A stretch of 64,000 bases of DNA from Roseivirga pacifica (GTDB taxonomy: Bacteria; Bacteroidota; Bacteroidia; Cytophagales; Cyclobacteriaceae): assembly GCF_900111145.1 (NCBI RefSeq), contig NZ_FOIR01000003.1:248001-312000 (forward strand), in the 5' to 3' direction. The notes beneath the pieces were generated by a model. That model did no database searches. It was not told where the DNA came from and was given only the letters and a program-made list of their open reading frames with translations. Position numbers and translations under genes: made by a program. Positions 18,292-26,208 of this stretch are shown piece after piece; within the stretch, counting starts at the first letter, position 1, and every line of letters starts with the position of its first letter.

Positions 18292-19389
18292 ATGAGATAT
18301 TTAAAACTTTCAGCCCTGGTTATTTCACTAGGGCTATTTTTTTCGGAAGCAAAAGCACAGAAAACCCAAATAGACCTACTGTTTATAGGCGATGTAATGG
18401 GGCACGATGCCCAAATTGTATCGGCTTACGATTCGGCCAAGCAAATTTTCGATTACAACGAGGTTTTTGCACCCATACAACACCTGATGCAAGCACCAGA
18501 TTTCACCATTGCCAACTTGGAGGTGACCTTGGCTGGAGCTCCTTATGGCGGCTACCCGCAGTTCTCCTCGCCTGACGAACTAGCCGTAGCTTTAAAAAAT
18601 AGCGGTGTTGACGTTTTGGTCACAGCCAACAATCATTCTGTCGACAGAAGGAAACAAGGCATTCTGAGAACCATTGATGTTTTGGATTCTTTGGAAATTC
18701 AACACACTGGAACATTTAAAGACGATGTAGACAGGGCCAAAAACAACCTATTGCTACTCGAAAAGAACGACATCAAGCTTGGCCTGCTAAACTACACTTA
18801 TGGCACCAATGGTATTCCTGTACCCGCCCCAACGGTTGTGAATCTAATCGATACCACCGCAATGAAAGAAGATATTTTGCTGGCCAAACAACAAAACTTA
18901 GATAAACTCATCGTGTTTTTGCACTGGGGAAAAGAATACGTTCACCTTCCAAACAAAGGTCAAAAGCAATTGGCTGAATTTCTATTTAAGCAAGGTGCGG
19001 ACATTATTATTGGAAGCCACCCGCACGTGTTACAGCCTATGGAAATGAAGGAAACGGCAACCGGAAAGCAATTTATCGCTTACTCACTAGGTAATTTTGT
19101 GTCAAACCAACGTACGCAACCACGCGATGGTGGTGCCATGGTTAAGCTAACCTTGGCAAAAGAGAATGGAAAAACTGAAATCGCCAATCATGGCTATTAC
19201 CTTACTTGGGTAAACAAAACCTTCTTGCCCAAGCGCGCCAAGTTCGAAATTCTTTCTGCGGCAGAAGTTGAGGCCAATGAACACAAAGGATTAAGCGATT
19301 TTTCTCGCATCAAAATAAAGTCCTTTGTAGACTCAAGCCGAGTGCTTTTTCAGAAACATAACATTGGTGTAGAAGAGATCAAAAACTAA
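18292..19389 (+). CDS. CapA family protein (poly-gamma-glutamate synthesis type)
   Basis: The 365-residue secreted protein has a signal peptide (to about residue 22, EAKAQ) and a CapA metallophosphatase-like domain: DLLFIGDVMGHDAQI, FTIANLEVTLAG, VLVTANNHSVDR, LIVFLHWGKEY, DIIIGSHPHVLQP and IAYSLGNFVS. CapA proteins take part in capsule export or modification, but no other capsule gene is near, so its real substrate is unknown. It starts 13 bp after corA. Its end overlaps the convergent xerD by 4 bp. Confidence 0.85.
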   Translation: MRYLKLSALVISLGLFFSEAKAQKTQIDLLFIGDVMGHDAQIVSAYDSAKQIFDYNEVFAPIQHLMQAPDFTIANLEVTLAGAPYGGYPQFSSPDELAVALKNSGVDVLVTANNHSVDRRKQGILRTIDVLDSLEIQHTGTFKDDVDRAKNNLLLLEKNDIKLGLLNYTYGTNGIPVPAPTVVNLIDTTAMKEDILLAKQQNLDKLIVFLHWGKEYVHLPNKGQKQLAEFLFKQGADIIIGSHPHVLQPMEMKETATGKQFIAYSLGNFVSNQRTQPRDGGAMVKLTLAKENGKTEIANHGYYLTWVNKTFLPKRAKFEILSAAEVEANEHKGLSDFSRIKIKSFVDSSRVLFQKHNIGVEEIKN

Positions 19390-20285
19390 CTTCTGGGGTG
19401 GAAATCCTGAATGATTTGCCTCAGATAGTCTCTGTCTAAGTGCGTATAGATTTCTGTGGTGGTGATAGACTCGTGGCCTAGCATTTCCTGCACGGCACGT
19501 AAATCCGCTCCACCTTCAATGAGGTGCGTGGCAAAAGAGTGCCTAAAGGTATGCGGACTTATTTTCTTCTGAATGCCAGCTTTAGCCACTAAGTCTTTGA
19601 TAACGATAAAAACCATTTGGCGGCTAAGCTGGGCACCCCTCCTGTTCAAAAACAAAAAACCCTCATGGCCCAATTTTATATCCAAATGCACACGAACTTC
19701 CTCCTCATACATTCTTATAAATTTCATAGCTTCCCGGCCAATCGGCACTAAGCGCTCCTTGCTACCCTTGCCAAGTACACGCAGAAAACCAACTTCCCAG
19801 AGTACGTTGGCCTTCTTTAGCCCAATTAGCTCTGACACACGCAGCCCCGAACTATAAAGTGTTTCCAGCATGGCACGGTTACGCATACCCTCAGGTGTTG
19901 AATGATCTATCGCCCCAAGAATGCTATCAATTTCTTCAATGCTCAATGTATCGGGTAACTTTCTACCCAACTTAGGTGCCTCTAGTAGCAAAGACGGGTC
20001 AGCCTCAATCTCATTGGTATAAAGTAAAAACCGAAAGAACGATTTAAGTCCAGAGATCATTCTGGCTTGGGTAAAAGCACTAAAGCCCAGCTCATTGATG
20101 TACTCGATAAAGTCTTGCAGCTCAATAAGCGCCACTTTGGTTGGCGGTACGTCACGCTTGGTCATTTCCAAAAACTGATGCAGTTTTTCGGCATCCCGCA
20201 CATACGCATCTACCGAATTAGCACTAAGCGAACGCTCTAAGCGCAGGTAGTTTTCGTACTCCTGAATGTAAATTTCCCAAGCCAT
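19386..20285 (-). CDS. xerD: Site-specific tyrosine recombinase XerD
   Basis: XerD resolves chromosome dimers at dif together with XerC and FtsK. The 299-residue protein has the N-terminal SAM-like core-binding domain (YENYLRLERSLSANSVDAYVRDAEKL) and the catalytic domain with SSGLRVSEL (first Arg), HTFRHSFATHL (His and second Arg), GHESITTTEIYTH (His and nucleophile Tyr). The ATG at 20283-20285 is preferred to an in-frame TTG at 20291. The standard length and intact catalytic set mark it as the housekeeping recombinase rather than an island integrase, although a restriction-modification island begins 320 bp upstream. Confidence 0.92.
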   Translation of the reverse strand: MAWEIYIQEYENYLRLERSLSANSVDAYVRDAEKLHQFLEMTKRDVPPTKVALIELQDFIEYINELGFSAFTQARMISGLKSFFRFLLYTNEIEADPSLLLEAPKLGRKLPDTLSIEEIDSILGAIDHSTPEGMRNRAMLETLYSSGLRVSELIGLKKANVLWEVGFLRVLGKGSKERLVPIGREAMKFIRMYEEEVRVHLDIKLGHEGFLFLNRRGAQLSRQMVFIVIKDLVAKAGIQKKISPHTFRHSFATHLIEGGADLRAVQEMLGHESITTTEIYTHLDRDYLRQIIQDFHPRS

Positions 20286-20543
20286 AGGCAAGTATAAGAA
20301 GTTCGAATTGGATATTGACTACTTTACCTGTTACCAACAATTTTTATATTGAGTTGCTTCATATGTTAGAAGTGTTAAACATATATCTGTAGAAGGCAAA
20401 AGCTCACGATAGCTAGTGGGCTTCTATGGCTCATAGTCGATAAAAGTTTACTATAGTTAATGTTGTGCCCATTTAAATAAAGCCCACCGAAAAGACAAAG
20501 AGTGCTATCGCACACATTGCTTTTTCTCGCCCAGACATTAAAC

Positions 20544-20555
20544 GTCAATATTGAC
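20544..20555. promoter_or_regulatory. 12-bp palindrome, candidate operator of the RM regulator
   Basis: GTCAATATTGAC is a perfect palindrome. It overlaps the TTG of the candidate promoter and ends 51 bases before the ATG of the XRE regulator. XRE-type controllers of restriction-modification operons bind such sites to regulate themselves; that role here is inference. Confidence 0.5.
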
Positions 20556-20584
20556 AATAAAATCGCAAGTTATAATTACATTTG
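20551..20584 (+). promoter_or_regulatory. Candidate promoter of the RM operon
   Basis: TTG at 20551-20553 and TACATTTG at 20577-20584 (match to TAnnTTTG) are 23 bases apart, at the long end of Bacteroidota spacing. The element lies 22 bases before the regulator ATG. Confidence 0.45.
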
Positions 20585-20606
20585 CTAAAAATAAGTCAAG
20601 TTGGCT

Positions 20607-20933
20607 ATGACGATTTTTGGAAAGTTTTTAAGAGCAGAAAGAGAAAAACGGAATTGGACTCAATCCGACTTCGGAGAAAAAATCGGTTTGAATACAAGCG
20701 CTATTAGTAGAATTGAAAACGAATCTCAAAGGTTTTCAAAGTCTAAACTAAAAGCACTGAGCGACCTATTTCAAATTGATGAGCAGGTAATTAAAGACTT
20801 GTACTTCGCAGACAAATTCGCAAGAGAAGCTTTTCAGTATAACTGTTCTGAAACAATATTCTCAGTTGCAGAACAGAATGTGAAATACATAAAGCAAAAA
20901 AAGGAAACACAAGGTCAAATCGAATTCAAATGA
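20607..20933 (+). CDS. XRE-family HTH regulator of the RM operon (C-protein-like)
   Basis: A 108-residue protein starts at ATG 20607 (a TTG at 20601 adds two residues and is unlikely). Residues of about 7-65 form a Cro/CI-type helix-turn-helix (LRAEREKRNWTQSDFGEKIG, then TSAISRIENE). The rest is helical with no known domain. Its stop overlaps the methyltransferase start as ATGA, so the two are translationally coupled. By position it resembles the controller proteins that delay endonuclease expression in type II systems. It is AT-richer than the flanking genes, as is the whole island. Confidence 0.82.
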   Translation: MTIFGKFLRAEREKRNWTQSDFGEKIGLNTSAISRIENESQRFSKSKLKALSDLFQIDEQVIKDLYFADKFAREAFQYNCSETIFSVAEQNVKYIKQKKETQGQIEFK

Positions 20934-22165
20934 AAAGGAAATATTCAGAAATACGAGAGAAGCTAAATTTTATCATTGATAAAAAGACAACTGATGATAT
21001 GGCTCATTTGACACATTATTTCCACAATCATAAAAATGGTGTTTCACAATACTTTAGACCTAAAGCCGAAAAATATCTTTATCAACTACACGAAGAACTT
21101 GGCTTGGTTGAAGAACCAAACTTTCAATCGTACTTACCGTTTGAGTGGGATATTCCATTTCCAACACCTAAAAAACCTAAGTTCAAATTCATTGACTTAT
21201 TCGCAGGGATAGGTGGAATTCGCTTGGCCTACCAAAACAATGGTGGTAAATGTGTTTTTTCTAGCGAATGGGACTCTTTTGCGAAGAAAACTTATGAGGC
21301 GAATTTTGGTGAAGTACCATTTGGAGATATTACGAAGATTTCCGAATCAGAAATTCCTGACCATGATGTTTTACTTGGTGGTTTTCCTTGTCAACCTTTT
21401 TCTATTGCAGGAGTTTCCAAAAAAAATTCACTTGGCAGACAGCACGGTTTTTTAGATAAGACACAAGGAACATTGTTCTTTGACATTGCTCGAATTATAG
21501 AGCATAAACGCCCTAAAGCTTTTATGCTCGAAAATGTAAAAAACCTTGTTTCTCACGACAAGAAAAGAACGTTCAAAGTCATTACCGAAGCATTGACAGA
21601 ATTAGGCTATTCGATTCACTACAAAGTACTTGACGCAAAGCATTATGTTCCCCAGCATAGAGAAAGAATAATAATCGTTGGTTTCGACAAAGAAATTTTC
21701 AACGAGCAAGAGCAATTCAAATTTCCAGAACCTAAAAATGTTGAATTAAGAATTCAAGACATTTTAGAACCGGTTGTTAATGATAAATACACACTTTCAG
21801 ATAAACTGTGGAACTATCTTCAAGAATACAAGAGAAAGCACCAAGCTAAAGGAAATGGTTTTGGTTTCGGACTGACAAACCTAAACGGTGTTTCTAGAAC
21901 GCTGAGTGCTAGGTATTACAAAGATGGTGCTGAAATTTTAATACCTCAAGAAGGCAAAAACCCACGCAGATTGACTCCAAGAGAATGTGCTAGACTTCAA
22001 GGTTTTCCTGATACTTTTAAAATACCAGTTTCGGACAACCAAGGTTACAAACAATTTGGAAATTCGGTGGCCATGCCTTTGATGCAAGCTGTGGGTAAAA
22101 ACATTGTTAAAGAATTGCAGAGAATTAATGAACCTGAACAATCTAAAGTCGCTGTTTGCCTATAA
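20930..22165 (+). CDS. DNA (cytosine-5) methyltransferase, Dcm/EcoRII-like
   Basis: The 411-residue enzyme methylates C5 of a cytosine in its target site to protect host DNA. Motif I is FIDLFAGIGGIRLAY, motif IV GGFPCQPFS (nucleophile Cys154), motif VI ENVKNL, motif VIII QHRERI and motif X GYKQFGNSV. Long stretches agree with E. coli Dcm as I recall it, including SIAGVSKKNSLGR, KTQGTLFFD and, in the target-recognition part, TLSARYYKDGAEILI. An N-terminal helical extension (about residues 1-80) is also shared in type. Inference: specificity of the CCWGG or CCNGG class. It overlaps the regulator by 4 bp and the endonuclease start by 38 bp. Confidence 0.92.
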   Translation: MKRKYSEIREKLNFIIDKKTTDDMAHLTHYFHNHKNGVSQYFRPKAEKYLYQLHEELGLVEEPNFQSYLPFEWDIPFPTPKKPKFKFIDLFAGIGGIRLAYQNNGGKCVFSSEWDSFAKKTYEANFGEVPFGDITKISESEIPDHDVLLGGFPCQPFSIAGVSKKNSLGRQHGFLDKTQGTLFFDIARIIEHKRPKAFMLENVKNLVSHDKKRTFKVITEALTELGYSIHYKVLDAKHYVPQHRERIIIVGFDKEIFNEQEQFKFPEPKNVELRIQDILEPVVNDKYTLSDKLWNYLQEYKRKHQAKGNGFGFGLTNLNGVSRTLSARYYKDGAEILIPQEGKNPRRLTPRECARLQGFPDTFKIPVSDNQGYKQFGNSVAMPLMQAVGKNIVKELQRINEPEQSKVAVCL

Positions 22166-23438
22166 TGGCTGCACCGAAATCTATGTAAAGTCTCTTGCGG
22201 CTAATGATAATTCAAAGAATCAGATTTACTTTGGTGGCAACTTTGAAATAGTCAATGTTCTTCCTGTTACTAGTATTGAGACTGTTGAAGCAGGCGATTG
22301 GAAAAGAGAACGGTTCAAGGCTAAATTAGATTTTGCTTGGCTAAATGATGAAGGTAAAATATCTGTTGCTCCTCACGCCCAATTAATTCTATATCCAAAA
22401 TATCCAGAAGTACGTTTTTCAGGATTCCTTCTTGGCTGTCAAGATGCACCGTCTGATTTAATGGCAAATAGAATTGTAGACAGACTTCTATTCGTTTCAG
22501 TCGATAATAATGGTAGAACTTTAGGTTACGTTGCAGCTCCAGACTCGGAAATAGCAAATGAATTCAAACAGCAAGATAGTCTTGGGGAGCATGGGGTTTT
22601 TCGAGTAATCGAACTACCACAAGTAGCCAATAATAGAAGCGTTCTCTTAAATGAGCTTTGTAGAATTCATGGACTAGGTTGGATTGACTCCAAAAGACTT
22701 GATTCAGTTGGCAATATTCTTCCTTGTAAATCTTCAAATTGTGGCGGATATACTCTAGAGGCAGAACTAGGAGTAACCCCCAATGGATACTCTGAACCCG
22801 ACTTTATGGGCTGGGAAATAAAACAGTTCGGGGTAAAGCGATTTGATAAAATTGACTCTTCTGTTATTACCCTAATGACACCTGAACCAACAGATGGGTT
22901 ATATAAAACTGAAGGAACTGAATATTTTATAAGAAACTATGGCTATCCTGATAAATTAGGTAGACCAGACAGAATGAATTTTGGTGGTGTGCATAAAGTT
23001 GGAGAAGTCCATAAATCAACAAACCTTGAAATGAAACTGTTGGGCTTCGACCATGAAACGGGAAAGATTAGGAATTCAAACGGACGAATTGCTCTGCTAG
23101 ACAATAAGGGGAATGAAACAGCCTCATGGAGTTTCGCTTCAATGCTATTACATTGGAATCGTAAACATGACAAAGCATGTTATGTCCCTTCACTTTCTGA
23201 GACAACAGGAGACAGAAAATATAAATATGGCAACAATGTAGTTTTAGGGACAGGAACAGATTTTCAACTTTTCCTTACAGAAATGGCGAAAGGAAATATT
23301 TATTATGACCCAGGTATTAAACTTGAAAACATGTCGACTAAGCCTAAAATCAAGAAAAGAAGTCAGTTTAGAATCAAGTCAAAATTCTTACCTGACCTCT
23401 ACAAAAAGAATGAAATTGTAGATGTATGCCAACCCTAA
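22128..23438 (+). CDS. MvaI/BcnI-like type II restriction endonuclease
   Basis: The 436-residue protein is read as the endonuclease partner. The C-terminal half contains a PD-(D/E)XK core: GYTLEAELG, then EPDF (Asp225) and MGWEIK (Glu230, Lys232), the arrangement of the MvaI/BcnI family, whose members cut CCWGG or CCSGG. The first 185 residues or so are an extra domain not seen in the short MvaI enzyme. ATG 22128 lies inside the methyltransferase end; a TTG at 22104 is less likely. Pairing with a Dcm-like C5 enzyme fits a CC-x-GG type target. Family assignment rests on motif spacing and is fairly sure; the cut site is inferred. Confidence 0.82.
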   Translation: MNLNNLKSLFAYNGCTEIYVKSLAANDNSKNQIYFGGNFEIVNVLPVTSIETVEAGDWKRERFKAKLDFAWLNDEGKISVAPHAQLILYPKYPEVRFSGFLLGCQDAPSDLMANRIVDRLLFVSVDNNGRTLGYVAAPDSEIANEFKQQDSLGEHGVFRVIELPQVANNRSVLLNELCRIHGLGWIDSKRLDSVGNILPCKSSNCGGYTLEAELGVTPNGYSEPDFMGWEIKQFGVKRFDKIDSSVITLMTPEPTDGLYKTEGTEYFIRNYGYPDKLGRPDRMNFGGVHKVGEVHKSTNLEMKLLGFDHETGKIRNSNGRIALLDNKGNETASWSFASMLLHWNRKHDKACYVPSLSETTGDRKYKYGNNVVLGTGTDFQLFLTEMAKGNIYYDPGIKLENMSTKPKIKKRSQFRIKSKFLPDLYKKNEIVDVCQP

Positions 23439-23537
23439 GTTCAAGCACATTGTAATCGAAATGAAAACAAAAACGGGCACAGTAACAGCTAAATCAAACT
23501 ATAGTCAAAAGATTATAAAGCAATTCTATTCGATTAC

Positions 23538-23597
23538 ATTATATCTAAATGCATATAATTAACCTACCACAGGCTTAATTATATCTAATTACATATA
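23538..23597. repeat. Pair of 20-bp direct repeats
   Basis: Copies at 23538-23557 and 23578-23597 differ at two positions. Spacing start to start is 40 bp, close to four helical turns, so a bound protein would meet both on the same face. Confidence 0.6.
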
Positions 23598-23696
23598 GAT
23601 AGAACCAATTAGAACTAGAGTACTAGCAACACAAACCCTTTAACTACATTAAAACCCAGTCTTTATAACCACTCTCAATTATTAAAAAAGACTTCT

Positions 23697-23704
23697 TAGC
23701 TTTG
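23697..23704 (+). promoter_or_regulatory. -7 promoter element before aroQ (TAGCTTTG)
   Basis: This matches TAnnTTTG and ends only 4 bases before the aroQ ATG, so transcription from it would give a leaderless or almost leaderless mRNA. No upstream TTG was confirmed. Confidence 0.4.
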
Positions 23705-23708
23705 GGTC

Positions 23709-24137
23709 ATGAAAATATTGGTGATTAACGGCCCCAACCTTAACCTGCTCGGAACGAGAGAAAAATCTGTTTATGGAGATCAAACGTTCGAAAGCTATTT
23801 CAAAACGCTTACTGCCAAATATCCGAACATCAATTTTGAGTATTACCAAAGTAATGTAGAGGGAGAATTGATCAACAAACTACACGAGGTTGGCTTTTCT
23901 TACGATGGCATTATCTTGAATGCTGGTGCTTACACACATACTTCTGTGGCCATATCCGATGCCATAGCAGCCATTAACGCCCCAGTTGTAGAGGTACACA
24001 TTTCCAATATTCATGCGCGTGAAGAATTTCGTCACACCAGTTTGATCACAGCTAACTGTGCCGGCATGATTACCGGCTTCGGTTTAAAAGGCTACGAAAT
24101 GGCTGTATTTTATCTAACCACAAATGAAAGTAAGTAA
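23709..24137 (+). CDS. aroQ: Type II 3-dehydroquinate dehydratase
   Basis: AroQ removes water from 3-dehydroquinate in the shikimate pathway. The 142-residue form is typical of the dodecameric type II enzyme: NGPNLNLLGTRE, the catalytic Tyr22 in VYGD, NAGAYTHTSVA, and EVHISNIHAREEF with catalytic His102. The usual NPG before AYTHTS reads NAG here. The stop overlaps the next lipoprotein gene by 14 bp. Confidence 0.95.
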   Translation: MKILVINGPNLNLLGTREKSVYGDQTFESYFKTLTAKYPNINFEYYQSNVEGELINKLHEVGFSYDGIILNAGAYTHTSVAISDAIAAINAPVVEVHISNIHAREEFRHTSLITANCAGMITGFGLKGYEMAVFYLTTNESK

Positions 24138-25047
24138 GCTCGCATCATTTCAATTATCTCTTTTCTCCATATTGCTTTGGACATCTTGTATTTCTGATAG
24201 CAACAAAGAGGAATCTCTTGACACCAAAACATCCTCACCCAATACAGAAATTAACCTTCAGGTTCCACAGCCTATGGATGACTCGGAATCCCATACTGGA
24301 GAAATTCTGATTGAAAAGATCAACTATTTAGAAACAGGAGAAATATTTATCACTCTAGACTTTAAAGACTGGAATGACAGAAGTTTTCTGGACTCCAAGT
24401 CTGATTCAATAATCTCTGATAAAGGATTTGCGATTCGAAATCATATACCATTTGATATTGGAATAGAATATCTAGAAACATACATGATTGACGGCATCAG
24501 CCTTTTTAGTGCGAAACATGAGATGCTTGGCAAAGCCCAAATCGCAAGGTTTGAAAAACTAGACGGATTAGTAACTGATTACATTGCTGTACTAAAATCA
24601 GAACAACAATTAAGGGAGAAGGCTATTTATGGGATTAATGGACCAAGTAGCTTCATAGCCAACTTTGAAAGTTTTAAAAGTGAGATTTCAAAAACAAGAG
24701 AACGAGAGTTAAAATTTACTCCCAAAGCTCAAAGAAAACTCTCGGAGGTTAATATCCCCAAATACAACATGTCATTAATCTTTTCAAACGAGGTAAATAA
24801 AGACCTCTCATCCACATCAAAAATCTTAAAGCTTAATCTCAGTGATGAAAATATGCTAGGAGTTTTTAGGTCGAAAGACATTGTTGTTTTGGACCTTACA
24901 CCTTTACCTGTACAAGTCAACCAATACCCCTTAATTCTACTTCGAGTTGGCAGACCATCCTCAGATTTAATATGGGATACACCGGCTGTATTTCATGGTA
25001 ACGAATATAAGATGACCGGACGAATAGTGGAGCTAGAAAAATTCTAG
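24124..25047 (+). CDS. Hypothetical lipoprotein
   Basis: This 307-residue protein is not recognised. It begins with a lipoprotein-like signal (MKVSKLASFQLSLFSILLWTSC), with Cys22 as the probable lipid site. Ser, Asp and Glu follow (ISDSNKEES), the kind of acidic stretch that sends Bacteroidota lipoproteins to the outside. Residues of about 50-300 look like mixed alpha/beta without repeats. The start lies inside the last 14 bases of aroQ, so translation may be coupled, but a functional link to shikimate synthesis is not implied. Confidence 0.7.
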   Translation: MKVSKLASFQLSLFSILLWTSCISDSNKEESLDTKTSSPNTEINLQVPQPMDDSESHTGEILIEKINYLETGEIFITLDFKDWNDRSFLDSKSDSIISDKGFAIRNHIPFDIGIEYLETYMIDGISLFSAKHEMLGKAQIARFEKLDGLVTDYIAVLKSEQQLREKAIYGINGPSSFIANFESFKSEISKTRERELKFTPKAQRKLSEVNIPKYNMSLIFSNEVNKDLSSTSKILKLNLSDENMLGVFRSKDIVVLDLTPLPVQVNQYPLILLRVGRPSSDLIWDTPAVFHGNEYKMTGRIVELEKF

Positions 25048-25116
25048 TAATTAGTTTCTTAGTTTTATAAGAATTATTGACTAATTCACTTAACAATTCT
25101 TTGACTTTGGGAAACT

Positions 25117-25146
25117 AAAAGAGTACAAAAACTGTACTTAGCTTTG
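25117..25146 (+). promoter_or_regulatory. Promoter before the marC-family gene
   Basis: TTG at 25117-25119 and TAGCTTTG at 25139-25146, separated by 19 bases, fit the Bacteroidota consensus well. The ATG lies 16 bases downstream. Confidence 0.55.
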
Positions 25147-25162
25147 CACAAAATTTTAGCGC

Positions 25163-25735
25163 ATGTTTGATTTTACGCAAATACTGTCGGTTACACTTAT
25201 TCTTTTTTCAGTAATCGATATTTTAGGTTCTATTCCAATTATCATTGACCTACGCAAAAAGGTAGGCCATGTACAGTCAGAAAAAGCCACACTGATTGCC
25301 GGAGCATTGATGATTGCCTTTCTTTTTGTAGGCGACAACTTGCTAAAGTTATTCGGGATTGACGTAGGCTCCTTTGCCATTGCAGGTTCCATCATCATGT
25401 TCATTATTGGTATGGAAATGATTCTTGGCCATAACTTTTTCAAAAATGAGCCAAGCTCCACCAATAACTCATCGGTTGTGCCCATTGCCTTCCCTCTAAT
25501 TGCAGGTGCTGGTACACTCACCACCCTTATTTCGCTAAAAGCCGAATATGAGGAGATGAATATTTTGGCTGGCGTAATCATTAACCTCGCCTTTGTTTAT
25601 TTGGTGCTAAAATCAACAAACTGGATTGAACGCATTATTGGCGAAAACGGAATTGGTATCTTGCAGAAGGTTTTCGGAATCATTTTGCTTTCCATTTCCA
25701 TTAAGCTATTTAAAGACAACATCATCAATTTATGA
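25163..25735 (+). CDS. MarC family inner-membrane protein
   Basis: The 190-residue protein has about six membrane segments (for example TLILFSVIDILGSIPIII, AGSIIMFIIGMEMIL and VFGIILLSISIKLF) and the MarC/NAAT pattern, with the FPLIAGAGTLTTLI re-entrant segment in the middle. Related archaeal proteins move neutral amino acids; the bacterial MarC role is uncertain. Its stop and the rnhA start overlap as ATGA. It has its own good promoter. Confidence 0.87.
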   Translation: MFDFTQILSVTLILFSVIDILGSIPIIIDLRKKVGHVQSEKATLIAGALMIAFLFVGDNLLKLFGIDVGSFAIAGSIIMFIIGMEMILGHNFFKNEPSSTNNSSVVPIAFPLIAGAGTLTTLISLKAEYEEMNILAGVIINLAFVYLVLKSTNWIERIIGENGIGILQKVFGIILLSISIKLFKDNIINL

Positions 25736-26190
25736 TCACCATCTACACCGATGGCTCATCGCGTGGCAACCCCGGACCGGGTGGCTATGGGGTAGTCATG
25801 AAATTTAGAGAACACAGAAAAGAGATTTCGGAAGGTTTTAGAAAAACCACCAATAACCGCATGGAATTGTTAGCGGTTATTATTGGGCTAGAAGCCATAA
25901 AAGTGCCTAATGCTCCGGTAAAAATCTTCTCTGATTCTAAATATGTAGTGGATGCGGTTGAAAAAGGCTGGCTTTGGAATTGGATAAAAAAGGATTTTAA
26001 AGGTAAAAAGAACGCAGACCTTTGGCTACGTTTTGCTGATATCTACAAAAAACACCGTGTGAGTTTTCAGTGGGTAAAAGGCCATGCTGGCATTCCCGAA
26101 AACGAACGCTGCGACCAGCTTGCAGTAGATGCTGCCGAAGGTGGAAACCTATTGGTAGACAAAGGTTTTGAGTCGGGATTGTACTCTTAG
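25732..26190 (+). CDS. rnhA: Ribonuclease HI
   Basis: RNase HI cuts the RNA strand of RNA-DNA hybrids. The 152-residue protein has the acidic catalytic set: Asp7 in YTDGSSRGNPGPGG, Glu45 in NRMELLAV, Asp68 in FSDSKYV, and Asp128 in ERCDQLAVDAA, preceded by WVKGHAG with the conserved His. No N-terminal hybrid-binding domain is present. It overlaps the marC-family gene by 4 bp, and trmN6 follows 18 bp later. Confidence 0.95.
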   Translation: MITIYTDGSSRGNPGPGGYGVVMKFREHRKEISEGFRKTTNNRMELLAVIIGLEAIKVPNAPVKIFSDSKYVVDAVEKGWLWNWIKKDFKGKKNADLWLRFADIYKKHRVSFQWVKGHAGIPENERCDQLAVDAAEGGNLLVDKGFESGLYS

Positions 26191-26208
26191 TTTTTAACCC
26201 AAAAGCTA

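Larger units (their letters stand above)
20286..20606. other. Divergent intergenic region between xerD and the restriction-modification operon
   Basis: No gene is seen in these 321 bp. They hold a hairpin at 20361-20384 (7-bp arms ATATGTT / AACATAT with a 10-base loop), a wider-spaced inverted repeat (GTGGGCTT at 20416-20423 and AAGCCCAC at 20480-20487), and the promoter and palindrome described separately. Confidence 0.6.
23439..23708. other. AT-rich intergenic region with a 20-bp direct repeat
   Basis: No gene is seen. Two near-identical 20-mers (18 of 20 positions), ATTATATCTAAATGCATATA at 23538-23557 and its variant at 23578-23597, lie 40 bp apart. They may be protein-binding sites or island-border debris. 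A -7 element for aroQ lies at the right end. Confidence 0.55.

Noticed and set aside
19386-20285. xerD as an integrase of the adjacent RM island
   Set aside because: Length and motifs are those of housekeeping XerD, and no attachment-site duplication was found around the island.
20607-23438. Avoidance of CCWGG in the window as proof of the RM specificity
   Set aside because: CCAGG and CCTGG occur readily (for example near 1375, 1675, 2440 and 3463), and no count was possible, so nothing can be concluded.
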